A DNA stretch of 64,000 nucleotides from Cyanobacterium aponinum PCC 10605 (GCF_000317675.1 NC_019776.1:2604001-2668000), one strand, 5' to 3'. Positions 44,924-53,908 are shown, numbered from the stretch's first letter. Numbers and translations are program-made. The notes: generated from the letters alone by a model not told the origin.

Positions 44924-45133
44924 TTAATTTCCCGCTCTGTACTCGTCTTGTCCACGAATCTCATGGGCAGGTATAAAAGACTTCTGTAACCAACACTTCT
45001 CTAAAATTCTAATCTTGTAAATATACCAAAATCTACTCGGCTTCCAAACGGAATATTCTTCTTCTGTGGGAGTAATAGATTGATTAAGATAACTCCAAAC
45101 CGCATGAGTAACTCTGCGAAAACTATACATCAT
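44924..45133 (-). CDS. Small hypothetical protein with good ribosome binding site
   Basis: The 69-residue basic, aromatic-rich protein (MMYSFRRVTHAVWSYLNQSI; later FWYIYKIRILEKCWLQK) has AAGGAGG about 8 bp upstream of its ATG, which supports translation. No family or motif was recognised. It lies between the CBM20 fusion gene and a repeat-rich gap, opposite in orientation to both. Confidence 0.55.
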   Translation of the reverse strand: MMYSFRRVTHAVWSYLNQSITPTEEEYSVWKPSRFWYIYKIRILEKCWLQKSFIPAHEIRGQDEYRAGN

Positions 45134-45400
45134 GGTACATACCTCCTTATTTGATGAATCCAGAAATTAATTTTTGTTTCGATTCACGACCTCATCACCA
45201 AAGTGCTTTTACATAATAATTTGGCAAATATTCTCAATGTGAGACAACAAGGAAAATTAGTCAAAAAAAAGCCATTTAGTGGAAAAACAAGAATATTCAC
45301 ACTTAATACTCCTAATTTCAGTATGCCCAAAATTTATTATTAGTTGACAATTTAGTTAAATATCTCAACATTTCGAGTTCGGAGTTATTATTCTCTATTT

Positions 45401-45610
45401 AACCTGAGTTTTGGATAAGCTGAAAGCATCTCAACTCGTAGTCAGAAAACCTTATAGCTTCTTCTTAGAAATAACGATAAAATTGCCTTAACCCGAACTG
45501 ACTTAAACAAGGGGCTTAAGCCCCTTGCTAAAAACCCCTAACACCTGCAACCTGCAACCTGACACCTGAAACCTACCCTCACCCAATATTATTAAACCGA
45601 ACTGAGGTTA
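45401..45610 (+). repeat. RF-1 dispersed repeat, copy H
   Basis: It is nearly identical to 34806-35013: starts AACCTGAGTTTTGGATAAGC, holds CAAGGGGCTTAAGCCCCTTG (45508-45527) and heptamers (about 45540-45575), and ends CGAACTGAGGTTA. Differences are few: a 3-bp insertion in a CTTCTT run and swapped heptamers. Confidence 0.8.
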
Positions 45611-45658
45611 TTTACTATTTACCTTTGTCCTTTGCCCCTTGCCCTTTTTACTTTAATC

Positions 45659-45675
45659 CCGACTATTTTAGTCGG
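45659..45675 (+). promoter_or_regulatory. 7-bp stem hairpin upstream of thrC
   Basis: CCGACTA and TAGTCGG flank a TTT loop about 105 bp upstream of the thrC start. It may be a regulatory leader element, an operator or a terminator remnant; sequence alone does not decide. Confidence 0.35.
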
Positions 45676-45779
45676 ATATATTTGCCAACAAATTTTATTG
45701 CTGTTATACTTTTGAAAAAGCAATCATTTTAAAGATCAATTTTCAGATTTATCACTCGTAAAGCACAGGAGAGTAAAAA

Positions 45780-47087
45780 ATGACACAAGCGATCGCACGT
45801 ACCACAGACAATAAATTAAAACCCACTTTCACCAAATTAGTATCTAAAGAAGGAAGTGCAGAATACCCTCTCAAAGCGATTCATATTTGTGAGGAAACCT
45901 TTGCACCCCTAGAAGTAGCCTACGACTATGATGCCATCAAAGCTCAAGTAAGTCGTGAATCCATCGCCGCCGGACCTAATTCCATTTGGCGTTACAAAGC
46001 ATTTTTACCCGTAGAAAGTGAGAATCCTATTGATGTGGGTACAGGTATGACTCCTTTGGTCAAATCCACCCGCTTGGCTCGTCGTTTAGGTCTGAAAAAT
46101 CTTTATATTAAAAATGATGCTGTTAATATGCCTACCCTCAGCTTTAAGGATAGAGTCGTTTCCGTGGCTCTAACCCGTGCTAGAGAGTTAGGTTTTACCA
46201 CCGTTTCCTGTGCTAGTACTGGTAATTTAGCCAATTCTACGGCTGCGATCGCTGCTCATGCTGGTTTAGACTGTTGTGTCTTCATTCCTTCTGATTTAGA
46301 AGCAGGAAAGGTTTTAGGTACATTAATCTATAACCCCACTGTCATGGCTGTTAAAGGTAACTATGATCAAGTTAATCGCCTCTGTTGTGAAGTTGGTAAC
46401 ACCTATGGTTGGGGATTTGTTAACATTAACTTACGTCCTTACTACTCTGAAGGTTCAAAAACCCTCGGTTTTGAGGTAGCAGAACAATTAGGCTGGAAAT
46501 TACCTGATCACATCGTTGCACCTTTAGCTTCTGGTTCTCTTTTCACCAAGATTTATAAAGGTTTCCAAGAATTCGTCAAAGTCGGTTTAGTGGATGATAA
46601 AGCAGTGCGTTTCAGTGGTGCTCAGGCGGAAGGATGTTCTCCTATTGCTCAAGCATTCAGAGAAGGCAGAGATTTTGTCACCCCTGTTAAACCCAATACC
46701 ATTGCTAAGTCGATCGCCATTGGTAATCCTGCTGACGGTATGTATGCGTTAGATATTGCTCGTAAAACTAACGGTAATATCGAATCTGTCACCGATGCAG
46801 AAATTATTGAAGGGATCAAACTCTTAGCAGAAACTGAAGGTATCTTTACTGAAACTGCAGGGGGTACAACCGTTGCCGTATTGAAAAAATTGGTAGAAGC
46901 GGGAAAAATTGATCCTGAAGAAAGCACCGTTGTTTATATCACTGGTAATGGCTTGAAAACTCAAGAAGCTGTACAAGGATACATCAGCGAACCTTTAATC
47001 ATTGAGCCTAAATTAGACAGTTTTGAAAGAGCTTTGGAGCGTTCTCGCACCCTCGATCGTTTAGAATGGCAACAAGTATTAGTATAA
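45780..47087 (+). CDS. thrC: Threonine synthase ThrC
   Basis: ThrC converts O-phosphohomoserine to threonine using PLP. The 435 residues show DVGTGMTPLVKSTRLARRLG, NMPTLSFKDRVVSVALTRARE (the PLP Lys in SFKDR), SCASTGNLANSTAAIAAHAGL, KGNYDQVNRLCCEVG, GSLFTKIYKGF and ETAGGTTVAVLKKLVEAGKI. The Shine-Dalgarno AGGAGAG lies 6 bp before the ATG. It is followed by a moaD-like gene and mtnA on the same strand, an arrangement recalled from other cyanobacteria. Confidence 0.95.
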   Translation: MTQAIARTTDNKLKPTFTKLVSKEGSAEYPLKAIHICEETFAPLEVAYDYDAIKAQVSRESIAAGPNSIWRYKAFLPVESENPIDVGTGMTPLVKSTRLARRLGLKNLYIKNDAVNMPTLSFKDRVVSVALTRARELGFTTVSCASTGNLANSTAAIAAHAGLDCCVFIPSDLEAGKVLGTLIYNPTVMAVKGNYDQVNRLCCEVGNTYGWGFVNINLRPYYSEGSKTLGFEVAEQLGWKLPDHIVAPLASGSLFTKIYKGFQEFVKVGLVDDKAVRFSGAQAEGCSPIAQAFREGRDFVTPVKPNTIAKSIAIGNPADGMYALDIARKTNGNIESVTDAEIIEGIKLLAETEGIFTETAGGTTVAVLKKLVEAGKIDPEESTVVYITGNGLKTQEAVQGYISEPLIIEPKLDSFERALERSRTLDRLEWQQVLV

Positions 47088-47139
47088 GAGTTCGGGGTTC
47101 GGAGTTAAAAATAAATAATTCTCTGTTCCCTGTTCCTCT

Positions 47140-47157
47140 CCCCCCTTTCAAGGGGGG
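47140..47157 (+). terminator. Strong G/C hairpin downstream of thrC
   Basis: CCCCCCTT (47140-47147) pairs with AAGGGGGG (47150-47157) around a 2-nt loop, 53 bp after the thrC stop. A following AAATAGGGGGG tract makes it part of a dispersed repeat. It could terminate thrC; there is no clean U-run. Confidence 0.45.
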
Positions 47158-47183
47158 AAATAGGGGGGGCTTCCTGTTCCCTA

Positions 47184-47236
47184 CCCTAACTTAAAATTTA
47201 CATACTTAAAGTAAAAGAGCTATTATTTTAAGATAT
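47184..47236 (-). repeat. RF-2 dispersed repeat, inverted copy
   Basis: The minus strand reads TAATAGCTCTTTTACTTTAA, GTATGTAAATTTTAAGTTAG and GGTAGGG, matching RF-2 at 20871 and 63763. Confidence 0.55.
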
Positions 47237-47281
47237 TTCACTACTAAAAAAATACATAAATAAATTTAAGTTCAAGAAAAT

Positions 47282-47557
47282 ATGTCCGTAAAAGTATTAA
47301 TTCCCACTCCTTTACAAAAATTTACTAAAGATCAAGCAACCATCGAGTGTTCTGCTTCCAACATTCAAGAATTAATTGACGCTTTAGAGGCAAATTGCCC
47401 CGGTATTAAAGCTCGTCTTTGTGATGAGGCAGGAGTGCCCCGTCGCTTCCTCAATTTCTACGTTAATAGCGAGGATATTCGTTTTCTTGACAATACTGCT
47501 ACTCCTTTATCTGATGGTGATGAGGTAAGTATTGTACCTGCTGTTGCTGGGGGCTAA
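47282..47557 (+). CDS. MoaD/ThiS-family sulfur carrier protein
   Basis: The 91-residue beta-grasp protein ends in the diagnostic Gly-Gly (VPAVAGG), which becomes the thiocarboxylate in sulfur transfer. EFL-type hydrophobic core and [10 protein letters not shown] fit MoaD/CysO-like proteins rather than ThiS. Gene position after thrC suggests a PLP-enzyme-coupled sulfur delivery role, as CysO-CysM do in actinobacteria; that functional link is speculative here. It starts with ATG. Confidence 0.85.
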   Translation: MSVKVLIPTPLQKFTKDQATIECSASNIQELIDALEANCPGIKARLCDEAGVPRRFLNFYVNSEDIRFLDNTATPLSDGDEVSIVPAVAGG

Positions 47558-47585
47558 GTAAAGAAAAATTAAGAATTAAGAATTA

Positions 47586-47616
47586 AAAGGTTTCAGGTGG
47601 CAGGTGGCAGGTGTTA
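47586..47616 (+). repeat. Heptamer repeat array, opposite strand (TNNCAGG)
   Basis: GGTTTCAGGTGGCAGGTGGC then AGGTGTTAGG, the reverse-strand form of the CCTGNNA repeats, lying 29 bp after the moaD-like stop. Confidence 0.65.
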
Positions 47617-47704
47617 GGTTTTCTTCCCCATCTTCCCACGCTTCCCACACCTGCACTACTTCCCACTCATTACTCGTTACTCATTACTCAACCAATATCG
47701 CTAC

Positions 47705-48823
47705 ATGGATGTAAATGGTAAGCCTTATCGCACGATTTGGCTCAAGTCAGATAACCCTGAGATTGTTCAAGTTATTGATCAACGTTTTTTACCTCATCAG
47801 TTTGTCATTGAAGATTTAGTCACCTTAGAGGATGTTTGTGATGCGATCGCATCTATGCACGTTAGAGGAGCAGGAGTAATCGGTGCTTCTGGTGCTTATG
47901 GGATGTATATTGCTAGTTTAGAAGCCAAAAGAAACAATATTAGTGATATTCAGTCTTTTTTGATTAATGCTAGTGAAAAATTAAAAGCAACTCGCCCTAC
48001 GGCAGTGAATTTATCTTGGGCAGTAAATCGTCAATTAGAGGCAATTATTCCTTTAAAAGATGATATTGAAGCAATTATTACCAAAACTTTGCAAATTGCT
48101 AACACTGTCGCTGATGAAGATGTGGACTTCTGCCAAAATATCGGTAAACATGGGGTTAGGTTGATTGAGGAAATTAGTCAACGCAAACAGGGAGAAACCG
48201 TTAATATTCTCACCCACTGTAATGCGGGTTGGTTGGGTTGTGTGGATAATGGCACTGCCACTTCTCCTATTTATGAAGCCCATCGCAGGGGTATAAAAGT
48301 TCATGTGTGGGTGGATGAAACTCGCCCCCGTAATCAAGGCTCAACCCTTACCGCTTGGGAGTTAGGACAACAGGGCATAAATCATACTATTATCCCTGAT
48401 AATGCCGGGGGACATCTCATGCAACACGGATTGGTTGATATTGTAATCGTAGGAAGCGATCGCACCACTTACACCGGAGATGTCGCCAATAAAATTGGTA
48501 CATATTTAAAAGCCGTTGCCGCCAAAGATAATAATGTGCCTTTCTATGTGGCTTTGACTTATTCTGCCTTTGACTGGAATATCAGTGACGGAGTGAAACA
48601 GATTCCCATTGAGCAAAGAGACGCAACAGAAGTAAAATATATCAAAGGTTTACATGAGGGGAAAATAAAAGAAGTTTTGATTGCTCCTGAAAACAGCCCG
48701 GCGGCTAACTACGGTTTTGATGTCACACCTGCTCGATTAATTACGGGGCTTATCACAGAAAGGGGAATTTGTCAAGCATCAAAAGAGGGAATTTTCAGTT
48801 TATACCCTGAAAAAATCAACTAG
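47705..48823 (+). CDS. mtnA: S-methyl-5-thioribose-1-phosphate isomerase MtnA
   Basis: MtnA isomerises methylthioribose-1-phosphate in methionine salvage. The 372 residues show the family motifs AIASMHVRGAGVIGASGAYGM, ATRPTAVNLSWAVNRQL, NILTHCNAGWLGCVDNGTAT, VWVDETRPRNQGSTLTAWEL, and VIVGSDRTTYTGDVANKIGTYLKA (catalytic Cys and Asp). It overlaps the convergent cobU gene by 8 bp at its stop. Salvage partners are not in the window. Confidence 0.95.
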   Translation: MDVNGKPYRTIWLKSDNPEIVQVIDQRFLPHQFVIEDLVTLEDVCDAIASMHVRGAGVIGASGAYGMYIASLEAKRNNISDIQSFLINASEKLKATRPTAVNLSWAVNRQLEAIIPLKDDIEAIITKTLQIANTVADEDVDFCQNIGKHGVRLIEEISQRKQGETVNILTHCNAGWLGCVDNGTATSPIYEAHRRGIKVHVWVDETRPRNQGSTLTAWELGQQGINHTIIPDNAGGHLMQHGLVDIVIVGSDRTTYTGDVANKIGTYLKAVAAKDNNVPFYVALTYSAFDWNISDGVKQIPIEQRDATEVKYIKGLHEGKIKEVLIAPENSPAANYGFDVTPARLITGLITERGICQASKEGIFSLYPEKIN

Positions 48824-49400
48824 GAAATTTTTTATCTTGTTGGCTACCGATAATTTTATCTTGAACTGAGGTAAGATTAATTCCCAATTTAGCCACATCT
48901 ACTGCATAACCGCCCACCATCAAGTAAACTGAATTAGCGATTCCCCCCACCAAACGAATCAAATTACCCAAACGAGAGCGAAACAATCGCCCTAACTCAT
49001 AAGCAGGTACAACTCCCCACCCCGTTTCCTCTCCCACAAAGATTATTTCCCCCTTATATTCTCGGCAAGTTTCCAAAAGATGATTGATTTCTTTCTGCCA
49101 ATCATCATTGTTTTTATCTAAATAATTAGCAACCCATGTTCCTAAAGAGTCAACTAAAATACAGTTATCAGAAAAATTAAGTGCGATCGCATCTACTAAA
49201 TTATATGGAATTTCTAATGTTTGCCAGTTTTCTGGTCTTCTGATTTGATGTTGCTCAATTTTTTTTTGCCATTCTATATCATGATCATTTTTAAGTCCTG
49301 TCGCAATATAAATCACAGGCTTTTGACATTGAGAAGCTAAATATTCCGCCCATTCACTTTTCCCAGAATTTGCCGCACCGGTAACTAGAGTTATAGACAT
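48816..49400 (-). CDS. cobU: Adenosylcobinamide kinase / adenosylcobinamide-phosphate guanylyltransferase CobU
   Basis: The bifunctional enzyme phosphorylates and then guanylylates adenosylcobinamide during cobalamin assembly. The 194 residues contain the P-loop VTGAANSGKSEWAEYLAS, HQIRRPENWQTLE, CILVDSLGTWVANYL, FVGEETGWGVVP and AYELGRLFRSRLGNLIRLVG. The last ~18 residues (LTSVQDKIIGSQQDKKFPS) look repeat-derived: the DNA at 48847-48873 resembles an RF-1 terminus. It convergently overlaps mtnA by 8 bp. Confidence 0.92.
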   Translation of the reverse strand: MSITLVTGAANSGKSEWAEYLASQCQKPVIYIATGLKNDHDIEWQKKIEQHQIRRPENWQTLEIPYNLVDAIALNFSDNCILVDSLGTWVANYLDKNNDDWQKEINHLLETCREYKGEIIFVGEETGWGVVPAYELGRLFRSRLGNLIRLVGGIANSVYLMVGGYAVDVAKLGINLTSVQDKIIGSQQDKKFPS

Positions 49401-49630
49401 TTGCTAAATAAGAATTAAATCAATAAGGTTTAAAGATTGACTGAATATATAATAACCAACATAGTATAGTACAGTTAACACAAATTAACTTAAAATTTAA
49501 AGCCCGAAATTTACTAGAGAATAATATTTTTACAGCGAAGGCAGGTTAATATTAGTATTTTTAAACTACTATTGTTGAAAGATTGTGGCAAAATAAAGAT
49601 AGTTAACTAGCAAAAATAAAAGATATATTT

Positions 49631-50059
49631 ATGAATAGTTGTGTTTTAATGGGGAAAATTGTTCGTAGTCCTCAATTACGATATACTCAGGACAATCAGT
49701 TGGCGATCGCAGAGATGATGGTAGAATTTGAAAATATATCGCCCAATAGTCCTCCTAATACCTTAAAAGTGGTAGCGTGGGGTAATTTAGCTTTGGATAT
49801 AGAAAAAAATTACATAGAAGGTAATGAAGTCGTAGTGACGGGGCGTTTGAAAATGGATTTAGTAGAGAGACAAAATTATAAAGAAAAAGTTGCCGAGTTG
49901 ACTCTTTCTCATATTTATCCTCTTTCGGGTAGTAATCCTCCTCATAATCCCGATAATGTCGTTAGTTTAAATAGTTATCAATCCAATGAAGATGTTGATG
50001 ATTATAGTTTTGATGATGGGGAAATAGATGGTAAAAATTTAGATAATATACCCTTTTAA
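49631..50059 (+). CDS. ssb: Single-stranded DNA-binding protein
   Basis: The 142-residue protein has a single OB-fold (about 1-105: NSCVLMGKIVRSPQLRYTQD, LKVVAWGNLALDIEKNYIEG, VVVTGRLKMD) and a short acidic C-terminus ending DDGEIDGKNLDNIPF. The terminal DNIPF matches the SSB tip used to recruit replication and repair proteins. It is monocistronic and closely followed by an RF-1 repeat. Confidence 0.9.
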   Translation: MNSCVLMGKIVRSPQLRYTQDNQLAIAEMMVEFENISPNSPPNTLKVVAWGNLALDIEKNYIEGNEVVVTGRLKMDLVERQNYKEKVAELTLSHIYPLSGSNPPHNPDNVVSLNSYQSNEDVDDYSFDDGEIDGKNLDNIPF

Positions 50060-50076
50060 TAAGTTTTTCATTAATT

Positions 50077-50320
50077 CACCTCAGTTCGGTTAAGGGTAGG
50101 TGTCAGGTGTTGGGGATAGGGGGATAAGGTGTCAGGTTTCAGGTTTCAGGTTGCAGGTGTTGGAGAAAGTAATAAGTAACGAGTAATGAGTAATGAGTGT
50201 TTGGAGTTATTAATTATTAATTATTCACTATTCACTATTCACTATTCACTATTCACTATTTACCTTTGCCCATTGCCCTTTTTGCCATCACTCATCGATA
50301 ATTATCGCAGACTCAGGTTA
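50077..50320 (-). repeat. RF-1 dispersed repeat, copy I
   Basis: It begins CACCTCAGTTCGGTTAAGGG and ends CGATAATTATCGCAGACTCA then GGTTA. The interior holds heptamers (GTGTCAGG/TTTCAGG, about 50097-50162) and five ATTCACT units (50223-50260). The TTA at 50318-50320 complements the nblS stop codon, so the repeat edge supplies that stop too. Confidence 0.75.
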
Positions 50321-52297
50321 GTTAGTAAGAGTTTTTAATTCTTCTTGGTGATTATTCAATTTTGTTTCTGGTTGATAAATCAATAAATCAAACCAAAAAG
50401 TTGTACCCACTCCCACTTCACTGATTAGATGAATACGACTATTATGTTTTTCCGTGATATTTTTGACGATGGATAAGCCTAAACCTGTCCCTTCTAAAGT
50501 GTGAACCCTGTTTTCTACTCGAAAGAAGCGATCGAATATTGCCTCTTGATCTTCAGGTGCAATACCAATGCCTGTATCTGCGACTTCAACCCTAACATGA
50601 GTTATATCATTACTATTTTCTGGGTCTCCTTTAACTCCGTAAGCCCTCACTGTGACTTTTCCACCTTCTGGGGTAAACTTAAGGGCATTGCCCACCAAAT
50701 TGGTAAATACTTGTAATAAAAGATCGTAATGTCCCCAAATAGATGGTAAATCAGGCTCTACTTCTTGAACAAGTTCAATATTTTTATCTTTGGCATTGAG
50801 TTGATATGTTCTTAAGGTTTGTTCTATGGGTTGAGCTAAATCAAGAGAATTGAATTGATAGCTACGGGAAGATTCAAGGCGTGATAGGTCTAAAACATCA
50901 TTAACTAAGCGTGTTAGTCTGTCTGTTTCGTGATTGGCAGTTTGTAAAAATTCCAGTTTTTCGCTTTCTGTTAAATCATCTCCGTATTCAAAAAGAGTTT
51001 CAATGAAAGATTTGATATTGAATAAGGGAGTTCTCAATTCGTGGGATACATTACTAATAAATTGGCTTTTTGCTTCATTTAATTCCACTTCTCTGGTAAT
51101 GTCTTGTACTGTCATGACTATACCCTTAATATTTTCCCTATTTTGGTCTAATACTTGAGTTAAGAGAATGCGAAAAGTGTGATGTTGAGGTTTGGTAATC
51201 GTAACCGTAAATTCTCCCCTAGTGGGCAGGATACTATTGTTATTGTTTTCTTCTTCGGGATGCTCTCCATGGGAAATGTTTTCTAGGGGTTGTTGCAGTT
51301 GTTGAGTAACTTCTTGGGGGAGATATTCTAAAAGATTTTCTCCCAGAATGTGGGTTTCTTCCCAACCAAACATTTTTCTAGCGGTAGGATTGACTAATAC
51401 AAGTTTTAACTGTGAGTCGAGTAAAATTGCACCATCGGCAATAGTTGCCACAAGAGTTTCTAATTTAGCCTTTTCGGCGGTTAATTCTTCGATGTTTTGT
51501 TCTTCATATTTTTCTAGTCTCTCCGCCATATCGTTAAAGCTAAGGATTAATTCCCCTAATTCTCCTCCGAGGGGTAAGTCAATTCTCTGTTTAAAGTTTC
51601 CTGCGGCGATGTTTTTCACCCCCATAAGTAATTCTTTTATGGGTTGGGTGATGGTTAGGGCATTGAATACTCCTCCTAAAATTACCATTGCCCAAATGGA
51701 GATAAATACTGCAATAGTAACATCTCTGGTTAAGTTGGAAGACGCTACAACGGTGGGATTCGGATTAATTCCAATGGCCAAAACCCCTAAATATTCATTG
51801 TTGCTGGAAATGGGTACGAAAACATCAGTCACTTTTCCATCAGGGGTGAGATGTTGTCTAACAACGGGGATATTTACTTCTGGGTTATATTCTTCTGGTA
51901 ATTGTAGTTTGCGTTGGAGGGTAAATGAGTTTTTTACTTCTTGTTGAGAAAAAGGTATGCCGAAAATTATTTCCCCTTCTTTATTACTGTAGATGATATA
52001 ACGAACGCTGGAAGTGCTGTGAAAAAATCTCCCTGAAAATCTGGCGACTTGGGTTAAGTCTTCTTCCGCTAATAAGGGGGCGACATTACTGGCTAAAAGC
52101 AATCCTAAATCTCTGCCAAAACGAGTGTCATTCATTTGAGCATCTTGTTGAATGGAGTTGACTGCCCAAAAAGTTATACTACTCATAAACAAAGATACTA
52201 CTAAAGTAGCGATCGCCATTAATTTAGTTTGTAATGTAAATTCTGACCACCAACGGGCGATAATTTCCTTAAAAACTTGCACGGGATTTATTTTCAA
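50318..52297 (-). CDS. nblS: NblS/Hik33-type sensor histidine kinase
   Basis: The 659-residue membrane kinase has an N-terminal helix (about 25-48), an extracytoplasmic sensor region (49-190), a second helix (about 193-217), HAMP (about 215-268), PAS (about 280-400, TIADGAILLDSQLKLVLVNP) and the kinase core: H-box SHELRTPLFNIKSF with His419, N-box LVGNALKFTPEGG, DTGIGIAPEDQEAIF and GLGLSIVKNI. This order is typical of NblS/Hik33, which controls high-light, nutrient and cold responses, including phycobilisome degradation. Its stop codon is the first base triplet of RF-1 copy I. Confidence 0.92.
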   Translation of the reverse strand: MKINPVQVFKEIIARWWSEFTLQTKLMAIATLVVSLFMSSITFWAVNSIQQDAQMNDTRFGRDLGLLLASNVAPLLAEEDLTQVARFSGRFFHSTSSVRYIIYSNKEGEIIFGIPFSQQEVKNSFTLQRKLQLPEEYNPEVNIPVVRQHLTPDGKVTDVFVPISSNNEYLGVLAIGINPNPTVVASSNLTRDVTIAVFISIWAMVILGGVFNALTITQPIKELLMGVKNIAAGNFKQRIDLPLGGELGELILSFNDMAERLEKYEEQNIEELTAEKAKLETLVATIADGAILLDSQLKLVLVNPTARKMFGWEETHILGENLLEYLPQEVTQQLQQPLENISHGEHPEEENNNNSILPTRGEFTVTITKPQHHTFRILLTQVLDQNRENIKGIVMTVQDITREVELNEAKSQFISNVSHELRTPLFNIKSFIETLFEYGDDLTESEKLEFLQTANHETDRLTRLVNDVLDLSRLESSRSYQFNSLDLAQPIEQTLRTYQLNAKDKNIELVQEVEPDLPSIWGHYDLLLQVFTNLVGNALKFTPEGGKVTVRAYGVKGDPENSNDITHVRVEVADTGIGIAPEDQEAIFDRFFRVENRVHTLEGTGLGLSIVKNITEKHNSRIHLISEVGVGTTFWFDLLIYQPETKLNNHQEELKTLTN

Positions 52298-52442
52298 TGA
52301 TGAAATAAAAAACTGATTTACTAACTATGTTAATATTTACCATGATTGTTTACCTAACCTCTATTTTGTTTTACAAATCTTTGGTTAAAATAACCCATTT
52401 TAAAAAGCTACAAACATCAGGCTCTGGCAAAAAGAAAGGGAG

Positions 52443-53018
52443 ATGAACTTAAACCGCAATACAATAATTTTATTTATCACTGCATTTAGTTTAATGGGAT
52501 TGGTGTTTTTAACCGAAATTAGGAAAGACGGTTTTAATATTTCTCCCGTCGGTAAACAAGAGGATAATATTCCGTCTATTTTTCCTTTTAAGACTGAGGA
52601 AATACAAGCCTTAGAGATTCAAATAGATGATCAGTTTATAGCTTTTGAAAAAACTGGTAATGAGCCACTATCTTGGATGATGAAACAACCAGAAAACACC
52701 AAGGCGAGTGATGCTGCGATCGCATTTTTACTGAATCTTTTTCCCAGTGCCAACAAAAAAATAGAATTATTAGCAACAGATGAGCAAAGAAAAGAATATG
52801 GCATTAACAACAACTCTCCCACTATCACTATAACCCTAAAAAACAGCGATCGCTATCAGATGATATTAGGTAAGTCTAACTTTGATGATACTCAAATTTA
52901 TGCAGAGGTAATTTTTCCAGAAAAAGAAAAGATAAAACCGCAGATTTATTTAGTTTCTAAAAGTTTTCAATATGCTTTGGAAAGAAACTTTGATGAGTGG
53001 CTAGAGAAAGGAAATTAA
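52443..53018 (+). CDS. DUF4340-domain membrane-anchored protein
   Basis: The 191-residue protein has an N-terminal membrane helix (about 8-24) and an extracytoplasmic domain with alternating strands, including EEIQALEIQIDDQFIAFEKT, LGKSNFDDTQIYAEV and IYLVSKSFQYALERNFDEWL. This fits the DUF4340 family. Function is unknown, though related domains occur with gliding-motility ABC systems. It is divergent from nblS. Confidence 0.75.
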   Translation: MNLNRNTIILFITAFSLMGLVFLTEIRKDGFNISPVGKQEDNIPSIFPFKTEEIQALEIQIDDQFIAFEKTGNEPLSWMMKQPENTKASDAAIAFLLNLFPSANKKIELLATDEQRKEYGINNNSPTITITLKNSDRYQMILGKSNFDDTQIYAEVIFPEKEKIKPQIYLVSKSFQYALERNFDEWLEKGN

Positions 53019-53019
53019 A

Positions 53020-53856
53020 CTATTTCCCCATAGATTCAATCTCCAAAATAGTCCCGACTCGACAATCTCTACAATCAATGGATTTTAATTCATGCCACAA
53101 AAACGAAATCGCATCTATACCTGTACAGTGATTTGCTCCTAATAATTGTATATTATATTTTTTGAGGGTTTCTACCGTTGTCATTAATCTTTCTTGACTT
53201 GCTCGTAAGAGGTGCATTCCTCCTATCACACCATAAATCTCTTTCTTATTAGTAATTTGACTAATATAATCTAAAGTGTTGATAACTCCTGCATGAGCGC
53301 ACCCTAAAATCACAAATAAACCCTTGTATGTGTCTAAATAAAGGGCTTGATCATCGAGAATGGGGTCAACCTCATGATGATTTTGATCGTGCCAAAATAA
53401 GCCTCCTGTTTCTTCTAGGGGATGATTTCGGGGGATACTACCTGTGATGTAAATATCTTTTGCAATTTCGGTAGGTTTTTCTGTTTTAATCACACACTGA
53501 AAACTTCTGCTCAAAGTTTCTTCGTCTAGGCTGAAGCCAATATCACCTCTAGGGCTATATTTGGGCATCAAGGCATTAGGATGAAGATATAAGTCAGTAT
53601 TTTTGCACAAAGGTAATAAATGAACTAACCCTCCGCTATGATCATAATGTCCATGACTAAGTGCGATCGCATCTAAATTATTCAGAGAAACTCCTAATAT
53701 ATCTCCATTGTGAATTAAAGTCATCCCTTGACCAGTATCAAAAAGAATTCGAGAGTTATCCGCCTCTATCAGAAAAGAAAGACCATGTTCACCCAATAAA
53801 CCTCGCCCCCCTGCGGTATTTTCCACTAAAATCGTTATTTTCAACGACGAAATCAT
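53020..53856 (-). CDS. MBL-fold metallo-hydrolase (COG1237-type)
   Basis: The 278-residue metallo-beta-lactamase-fold protein shows the metal motif ALSHGHYDHSGGLVHLL (HxHxDH variant HGHYDH), GLLGEHGLSFLIE, ILGCAHAGVINTLDYI and GVIGGMHLL. The layout matches the COG1237 group, related to the methanopterin-pathway dihydropteridine-phosphate synthase. No substrate can be assigned. It is convergent with the DUF4340 gene, 2 bp apart. Confidence 0.85.
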   Translation of the reverse strand: MISSLKITILVENTAGGRGLLGEHGLSFLIEADNSRILFDTGQGMTLIHNGDILGVSLNNLDAIALSHGHYDHSGGLVHLLPLCKNTDLYLHPNALMPKYSPRGDIGFSLDEETLSRSFQCVIKTEKPTEIAKDIYITGSIPRNHPLEETGGLFWHDQNHHEVDPILDDQALYLDTYKGLFVILGCAHAGVINTLDYISQITNKKEIYGVIGGMHLLRASQERLMTTVETLKKYNIQLLGANHCTGIDAISFLWHELKSIDCRDCRVGTILEIESMGK

Positions 53857-53908
53857 GATTTTTCTCTCGAATAAAATTAATAGAAATTACTGTTTTTTAC
53901 TGTTAAGT

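Larger units (their letters stand above)
45134..45779. other. Intergenic region upstream of thrC, repeat-rich
   Basis: 646 bp without a gene. It contains RF-1 copy H (45401-45610), a strong small hairpin at 45659-45675, and the probable thrC promoter region (45680-45770). The first ~260 bp is AT-rich and holds the upstream region of the small minus-strand gene. Confidence 0.6.

Noticed and set aside
50097-50262. Tandem short repeats that could suggest a CRISPR array
   Set aside because: Units are 7 bp without unique spacers of constant length, and no cas gene is nearby; these are heptamer arrays.
51348-51947. 199-residue plus-strand frame opposite nblS
   Set aside because: The nblS frame shows all kinase motifs; the opposing frame has no family features.
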